DNA of 36,746 nt. Source: Daldinia sp. FL1419. Its lineage: Eukaryota; Ascomycota; Sordariomycetes; Xylariales; Hypoxylaceae. The stretch's first letter is position 1. The number at the start of each line of letters is the position of its first letter. This document shows, piece by piece, positions 32,330-36,746 of this stretch. The notes beneath the pieces were generated by a model. That model saw only the letters and a list, made by a program, of their open reading frames with translations, had not been told where the DNA came from and ran no database searches. The position numbers were made by a program, and so were the translations under genes. The stretch is taken from NCBI GenBank assembly GCA_025201765.1, contig MU623568.1, positions 1 to 36,746 on the forward strand, read 5' to 3'.

Positions 32330-33205
32330 TGATAAATAAATCATTTTTATAACATATAACTACATTGGGATTATAATTTTGGTATAATATAATATTGAAG
32401 TAATATATTAGATCTAAAATATTATAATAATTTCTAATAAAAGGACCAAAATATTTAAAGAAAATTAATAATAGGATGATATTGAAGAAATAATAAAATA
32501 CTTATAAATATATAAATTTTTTTTTATTTAATATAATATATATATAAAAATAAAATAGGTTTTTTAAGATGATATTAGATTATAAATATAATAAATATAG
32601 TAATATTATATTATAATATTATAAAATATAAGTAAGGTATATAAAAAAAATTGAAATTAATTGGGAAGGATTATAGATTGGTAGTACTATTTTAAGCCAT
32701 TTTAAAAAATAAATATAATATTATTATATTAAAAAGAAAATTGTAAAAATAAGAATATATAATAGCTTTTCATAAAAATATGAAATTATTTATATATATT
32801 TATATTTTGTATAAACTATATATATCTTAACCTTCTTTTAGAACAATTTCTTTATAATATAATAATATTTTTATTATTTATTAAAAAAAATAATAAAATT
32901 ATTTTAAATTTTATTATTATCCTATATCTAAGTTACTACCACATTATTTCATATAACTAGTATTATAATGTATAAAATAATTTTTTTATATTAAAATTTA
33001 ATCATTTCTATTAGAAGGTAAATTCCAATAAAAATATAAAATAAAGCCAAAATTATGGTAATATAATTTGTTCGGATAGGTAGTGGGTAGGTTTTCTTTG
33101 GAATACAATTCTTACCCAGAATGAATACCAAGAGATGGATCAGATACCTATAATATATCCTAAGTAAATCGGGATAGTAATAAATAATAATAAATAATAA
33201 TAAAA
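32330..33205 (-). repeat. Inverted 870-bp repeat, right copy
   Basis: The reverse complement of 19045-19915 with mainly transition differences, more AT-rich than the left copy. The minus-strand ORF 32991-33248 (85 codons) keeps the same peptide (YYPDLLRIYYRYLIHLLVF, then YITIILALFYIFIGIYLLI) as the left copy, including the hydrophobic end. Beyond 33205 the similarity fades into TTATTA repeats. Confidence 0.75.
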
Positions 33206-33563
33206 TAAATTGATAATAATTTAATTTTTTGTTGTAAATATTAAGCAAATAATAGTTATTATTTTAATTGATTTTAATATTATTAATAATTTAAAAAATA
33301 TATAAATATAATTAAGGTTATAAAGAATAAAGGAAATGTAGTTAATTTAAATATATATTAAATATATAGTATTTTATAAATATTAAAATATATTTTCTAT
33401 AAATAATTTCTTATTTTGGGTATTTAGGTACGTAATATACAGAAACTGGAAATCTTTAAAAGCTGCAGTTTACTTTTCAAATAGAATTATATTCAAAATG
33501 ACTATAATATTCAACTTTTTCCTTTCCTATATTAAAAATAACATCCTTATATTATTAAAACTT

Positions 33564-33848
33564 TTAAATGATGGTTTGTGTAATATCTAATATTAAACTA
33601 TTATGCAATTTAAGTTACTTATTATGCTTCTTTATGCCATCTTTATATAACTTCCATTCTTTTCTTTTTGATTTAATTTATCCTTCTATTGACTTTAATT
33701 GGTAAATAAGTTGTTGATTTTGGAATCATAGTTGCTCATTTTTACCTTCTAAAAGATAAATATATGTTTTAGAAGAGAATTTAAAAGAGGATATAATGGA
33801 TTTCCTTGAATATACACTCTTCAGTATTGGAGGCAATATTCATTTATA
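33564..33848 (-). pseudogene. Decayed coiled-coil segment
   Basis: One minus-strand frame of about 95 codons with four stops of Gln type. It reads ILPPILKSVYSRKS, then LLEGKNEQL and FQNQQLIYQLKSIEG, then KSKRKEWKLYKDGIKKHNK, ending ILDITQTII. The heptad-like Leu/Gln pattern suggests a coiled coil. Part of a larger lost gene; start and family unknown. Confidence 0.3.
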
Positions 33849-36167
33849 ATTCATCTTAATATAAAAAATAAATTAATAATTTAACTACCATAGCAAATGT
33901 ATTTTATATATTTAATATTTATTTAATTATTATTTATTATAATCTATTATTCCTATTCTACACAATTTCTTACAAAAATAATTTAAATAATAACCTTCAT
34001 TAATCATATAAATCCCATTACTGTTCCTAATATACTACCATCTCTTTCATATAATTATTTATATTAAGAAAAAAAATTTCTTAAATTTATTATAAGGGTT
34101 ATTATAAACTTAGAAATCTTAGTTAAATCCTGCTCTACCCTCTTTAAACAACTATTCCTCAATAATTTCAAATTAAATCTATCAAACTTATATTCAAACT
34201 ATATATTTTTAAATAATTTTATCTTAATTTTTTCCATTTTTTATAATATTTATAATAATATCCTTTTTTTAAATTAAATCAATAATATTAAATTATTTAT
34301 TTACTTATATTTTACAATTATTATAACCATTTGGGGAATTATTACCATCAACTTGAACATTTGGTATAAAATATTCTAACAATATACCCTAATTATTAAA
34401 TAATTTATCTCCAAAGGATATATTTAATTTAGAATTTAGATACATAATATATTAACTTATATAAACTCTTTTCCTATAAAACTACATAATTTTAATATTT
34501 AATAACTCCCTTATTTATCTTAATATTAATTTTTTATTTTTTTATTTATAATTATATAAAACCTATAAGCTAAAAAGCACTCCTTGGTATCCAGAAATAG
34601 ATTCTAAATACCTACCTTAAATTCTTAGTTGAAGATATATATATTTGGGTTATAAAATACTTATATTTTCTTATTTTATTAATTATTAAAATTTAAATGA
34701 TTTAATATGTACCTATTAATTTTATTTATAATTTACATTCTTGTTTACACTATGAGACCTTAGGTTTATTTAATGTAACCACCTTTACTTTTAAAGGTGG
34801 GATCCTTTATAGAAATAAAATACCTATATTATACTAAAGGTTATTATTATATCTTAATTAATTGACTTTTAGTATTAATAATGTATCTAATGAATCCTAT
34901 AAAGTAATACTAGAATTTCAGGATAAATTATTCCTGGACATCAATTATTCATTTAATTGTACAATTTATTTAAAGATTTAATAAATTAAATTAAAAATTT
35001 TTATAGAAATGCCTAATAGCAGTTATTATTTAATATGATATTTTCCCCTTTAAATAGTGCCATGTTTTGTTAAGGGTTATTAAAATATATACCAGAAAAT
35101 CCATAATTATTTGTAATTATGTTATTATTATTAATAATAATAATAAATTAGATTTAATTAGGTATTAATAATAAGGTTTACTTGGTTGTAATTAAGGAAT
35201 CTTTGAATCAAATCCTGGATTCTATCCAACCATTCCAAATATACCTATAAAGACCGCCCTACTAAGAACGATTTATTATAATTTTCCTAATTTAATTTTG
35301 GGATATAACAACAGTACATATTGGTGGATTCTGCCTTTTCCAACCATTATAATTTCATTATCAATTATACTAATACCCTATTTTAATTTAATATTAAACG
35401 CTATAATTAATACAATTATTATAATATAGGCTATTACCACCATTATTATTTAGCCATGTTCTTTATGTAAAATAGTCCAATAGAAAGTATAAATAAGTAA
35501 CTTATTTTAAATAGAAATTAATTAATTAATTAATATCCTATTCATTATTCTTTTAAATTATTATAATGGATTCAAATTTATATTTAAAATTATTATTTAT
35601 ATTATATATATTATTAAGCCAAAAAACCAAGGTTCATAATGCTATAAAGACATTATTAATATAAATTGACTTATATTGTTTTGTATTATAGAATTCTAAT
35701 AGTTTATTTTTTGCCGAACTATACCATGCGCATATCAACCTTACTAAGGCAAAAAACCAAATCTAATGGTTAAATATGGAAAATATATATTTTTAATTAA
35801 TATAATATAATATAGTACATGATTTGCCTGAACATAATAAGACTTATTAACATAGTTATTATAGCCAAATAATAAGTAAATAATAGCCAGTTCGGGAAAT
35901 AGTGAGCCTAAGGAGAGAGTAATAAATGATATGGTAAGTGATAATAGGGTAGTTAACTTGTAATAGTTAAATGTTATATACATCTGAGGGGATTAATAAA
36001 ATTGTTAGTTTTAGATAATGGTAAATAGATTTTTGTTCAATACTTTTTAGCTTCATTTTAGAACTTGGTCTAACATTCCCTAATTTAAGATGAGTAGGTA
36101 GGAATAATTGGAAGGTCTAAATAATATAAATAACTAATTCTCCAAGCCAAAAAAATAGAATAAAATT
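33849..36167. other. AT-rich block, weak minus-strand coding traces
   Basis: Mostly featureless. A perfect 9-bp hairpin CCACCTTTA-CTTT-TAAAGGTGG lies at 34779-34800. On the minus strand a frame from 35983 down to about 35150 has fewer stops than expected, with NNYVNKSYYVQANHVLYYI and GKGRIHQYVLLLYPKIKLGK, but no family is recognised. GCAAAAAACCAA-like 12-mers repeat at about 35619 and 35748. Confidence 0.3.
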
Positions 36168-36330
36168 GGTGGTTGTATGACTTATGTCTTCAGTCTGGCA
36201 TACGACCCCTAAGAAATACTTATGTATCTATTGTTATATAAGGATAGGTTTCTTATCTATTTCTCTTAAATAACTTTTTTCTTTAAACAATTATAATATA
36301 TCAATCTTACCCCTATTATTATTTATTTTA
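36168..36330 (+). mobile_element. Possible LTR fragment of a retrotransposon
   Basis: A hairpin with arms GGTTGTATG (36171-36179) and CATACGACC (36199-36207, one transition mismatch), then TATATAAGG about 30 bp downstream (from 36235), a pyrimidine-rich run TTTCTTATCTATTTCTCTT, and CAATCTTACCCC (from 36302). This order resembles Copia-type LTRs with U3 hairpin, TATA box and U5. No partner LTR, primer-binding site or TG..CA boundary can be defined in the window. Confidence 0.35.
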
Positions 36331-36746
36331 TTATTATTTTATTTTTATTTTATATATATACCTACTAACATTAATTAATATTATTAAATAATTAATAATA
36401 TAAATTAATAAAATTAGAAAAATTATTATTATAATAATTTAAAAACCTTTATTATAATAATATAAATAATATTAATATTATATTTTTAATTACCTTTATA
36501 ATAAATAATCATTATTTAATATTATCTAACCTCTAAAATATATACCTTCCTAAATCACCATTTTTATTATTATATTTATCCTTAATACCTATCCCCATAA
36601 TATCTTAATTAAAAAATTTAATATAAATATAAAACCATATTCTATTTAATGATATAAATATTATTTAAATAAAAAATATAAATATATTTCATAAATTAAT
36701 AAAATATCTATCCTTTTAAAACATAATATTTATTAATTAATTTAAT
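36331..36746. other. AT-rich end of window
   Basis: Only A, T and a few C residues; no feature seen. Confidence 0.4.

Noticed and set aside
8931..36746. Mitochondrial origin of the AT-rich block
   Set aside because: It is continuous with nuclear-type spliced genes, holds a LINE with gag knuckles, and its changes are C-to-T type with TGA and TAG/TAA stops at Arg/Gln positions.

Overview
The window looks like nuclear DNA of a filamentous ascomycete (Pezizomycotina). The evidence is short GT..AG introns with CTAAT/CTAAC-type branch sites, a fungal orphan-type protein kinase, a small MADS-box-like protein, a LINE retrotransposon with fungal-type gag zinc knuckles, and heavy damage of the kind left by repeat-induced point mutation (RIP: C to T on both strands). 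The species cannot be named from the sequence. The window has two compartments with a sharp border near 8.9 kb.

Positions 1 to 8930 are gene-bearing and of moderate GC. In order they hold: a fold-back/direct-repeat element (1-576); a 107-aa MADS-box-like gene on the minus strand (644-967); a divergent kinase gene (1459-2241) whose N-terminal part lies upstream in another frame; a 59-aa Cys-rich gene on the minus strand (2548-2727), too short for usual ORF cut-offs; a 1075-bp non-autonomous DNA transposon with 47-bp terminal inverted repeats and a 6-bp target duplication (2896-3970); a 16-bp minisatellite running into the end of a spliced 251-aa gene on the minus strand (4276-5086); a second 16-bp minisatellite in the promoter shared with the next gene; and a large gene (5494-8930) with two SAP-like segments, a coiled coil and a Gln-rich tail, interrupted by stop codons that become frequent toward its 3' end.

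Positions 8.9 to 36.7 kb form an extremely AT-rich block. It is a graveyard of decayed coding sequence. Reading frames can be followed because nearly every premature stop is one C-to-T change away from Gln or Arg. Recognisable remains are an ankyrin-repeat gene (8996-9745, minus) and a LINE with gag and reverse transcriptase (about 26.8-31.6 kb, plus). Other decayed ORFs, whose families I do not recognise, lie at 14.0-16.46 kb, 20.50-21.84 kb, 22.55-23.16 kb, 24.90-25.48 kb, 25.92-26.68 kb (minus) and 33.56-33.85 kb (minus). Two copies of an 870-bp repeat lie in inverted orientation 12.4 kb apart. Several minisatellites (39 bp and 21 bp units) and small GC islands survive. A possible LTR lies near the right end.

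Nothing suggests a shared pathway. Genes in the GC-balanced part look like a fast-evolving accessory neighbourhood. The main biological story is a RIP border running through one gene, with AT-rich decay of apparently single-copy genes beyond it.
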